Assembly (NCBI GenBank): GCA_023419875.1
Contig: JAEZXM010000171.1
Coordinates: forward strand, 1-21,261
DNA length: 21,261 nucleotides
Direction: 5' to 3'
Source of the DNA: Pseudomonadota bacterium
GTDB lineage: Bacteria > Myxococcota > Myxococcia > Myxococcales > Anaeromyxobacteraceae
Shown in pieces: positions 20,748-21,261 of the stretch (position 1 is its first letter; each line of letters starts with the position of its first letter). The notes under the pieces were generated by a model. It did no database searches and was not told where the DNA came from. It was given only the letters and a program-made list of their open reading frames with translations. Both the position numbers and the translations under genes were made by a program.

Positions 20748-21261
20748 ATGCTCCGCCCGCCCTCTCGCGCGGCCTTCGTCGTCACGTTCGCGGCGCTGGC
20801 TGCCTGCTCGCGGGGCCCCGCGCCCGAGCAGGACGAGGCTTCCAGCACCGGCAGCGTGGGATCGATCGAGACGGACCGATCCTTCTCCGCCCCGGCGTCG
20901 CGTTTCCACCCCGGCGGCGGGACGCGCGCCATCCGGCCCCGGCCCGCCCCGTGCCTCACCGCCCCGTTCACGAGCGCCGGGCTTCTCGCCGAGGAGGCGC
21001 GCATCGCGCTGGAGGACGGACGGAAGGAGCGCGCGCTCGACTGCGCCCTGGAGGCGACCCGGATCGCGCCGCGGTCGGCGGCGGCGCTCGCGGTGCGCGC
21101 CGACGCGCTCGCCGCGCTCGAGCGGATCGAGGAGGCGCGGCTCGCGTACGCCCGAGCGCTGGCCGTCCATCCCGAGGACCCCATCGCGCTCCTGGGCGCC
21201 GCCGACCTGTACGTGAACCACTACGCCGGCGTGCGCGACGCGCTCGAGACCGGCCTGGAGT
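20748..21261 (+). CDS. TPR-containing lipoprotein (partial, 3' end beyond window)
   Basis: The 171 visible codons begin MLRPPSRAAFVVTFAALAAC, a lipoprotein signal with a perfect lipobox (LAAC, Cys20). A low-complexity Ser/Glu/Pro linker follows to about residue 75. From about residue 80 helical repeats resemble tetratricopeptides: LLAEEARIALEDGRKERALDCALEATRIAPRS..., then ALAVRADALAALERIEEARLAYARALAVHPEDP. The protein is probably membrane-anchored in the cell envelope and binds other proteins through the TPRs. The remainder, which may hold another domain, is outside the window. I see no ribosome binding site better than GGCAAG. No specific function can be assigned. Confidence 0.8.
   Translation, partial: MLRPPSRAAFVVTFAALAACSRGPAPEQDEASSTGSVGSIETDRSFSAPASRFHPGGGTRAIRPRPAPCLTAPFTSAGLLAEEARIALEDGRKERALDCALEATRIAPRSAAALAVRADALAALERIEEARLAYARALAVHPEDPIALLGAADLYVNHYAGVRDALETGLE

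Overview
The window is very GC-rich DNA with GC-biased third codon positions throughout. Gene content (HPr kinase, RapZ and a mannose-family PTS in one operon, outer-membrane-type lipoproteins, a class II-like AroA, a DHH phosphoesterase coupled to a lone receiver) suggests a myxobacterial/deltaproteobacterial chromosome, with Anaeromyxobacter-like organisms as my best guess. That placement is inference; no rRNA or other marker gene is present. All main genes look intact except the two cut by the window ends. There is no tRNA, rRNA, CRISPR array or transposase gene.

Layout. (1) 1-4511, minus strand: a run from dtd through a HIT protein and a CitE-like lyase to aroH-tyrA-aroA-aroE, the last four being late shikimate and tyrosine/phenylalanine branch genes. 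A promoter candidate lies before aroH, and tyrA is unusually short. (2) 4669-6901, plus strand: a small uncharacterised lipoprotein gene, then fhs (formate-tetrahydrofolate ligase). (3) 6902-7710: an 809-bp gene-free island with two direct copies of a paired REP-type hairpin unit flanking a ~250-bp imperfect palindrome, plus a probable remnant of a broken gene. (4) 7711-15479, minus strand: hprK-rapZ-EIIA-EIIB-EIIC-EIID-ptsH-ptsI, then metK. This is a complete, self-contained phosphotransferase system with its own HPr kinase, and most junctions are 4-bp overlaps. (5) 15741-17104, plus strand: a DHH/DHHA1 phosphoesterase overlapping a single-domain response regulator; a fifth REP-like sequence forms the end of the DHH gene. 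(6) 17111-19920, minus strand: dinB (Pol IV), a pol-beta-type nucleotidyltransferase, and a metallophosphoesterase overlapping it by 44 bp. (7) 20015-21261, plus strand: a TetR-family regulator preceded by a perfect 14-bp palindrome, then the start of a TPR lipoprotein.

How the parts fit. EI and HPr pass phosphate from PEP to the EIIAB proteins, HPrK adds serine phosphorylation of HPr, and RapZ adds a nucleotide-binding RNA-regulatory adapter; no sugar catabolic gene lies alongside. The aro genes turn shikimate-pathway intermediates into chorismate and prephenate. Fhs and MetK supply one-carbon units and S-adenosylmethionine. The most unusual features are the REP-flanked palindrome, the truncated TyrA, the nucleotidyltransferase/metallophosphoesterase pair, and three promoter candidates whose predicted start points lie only a few bases from the start codon.
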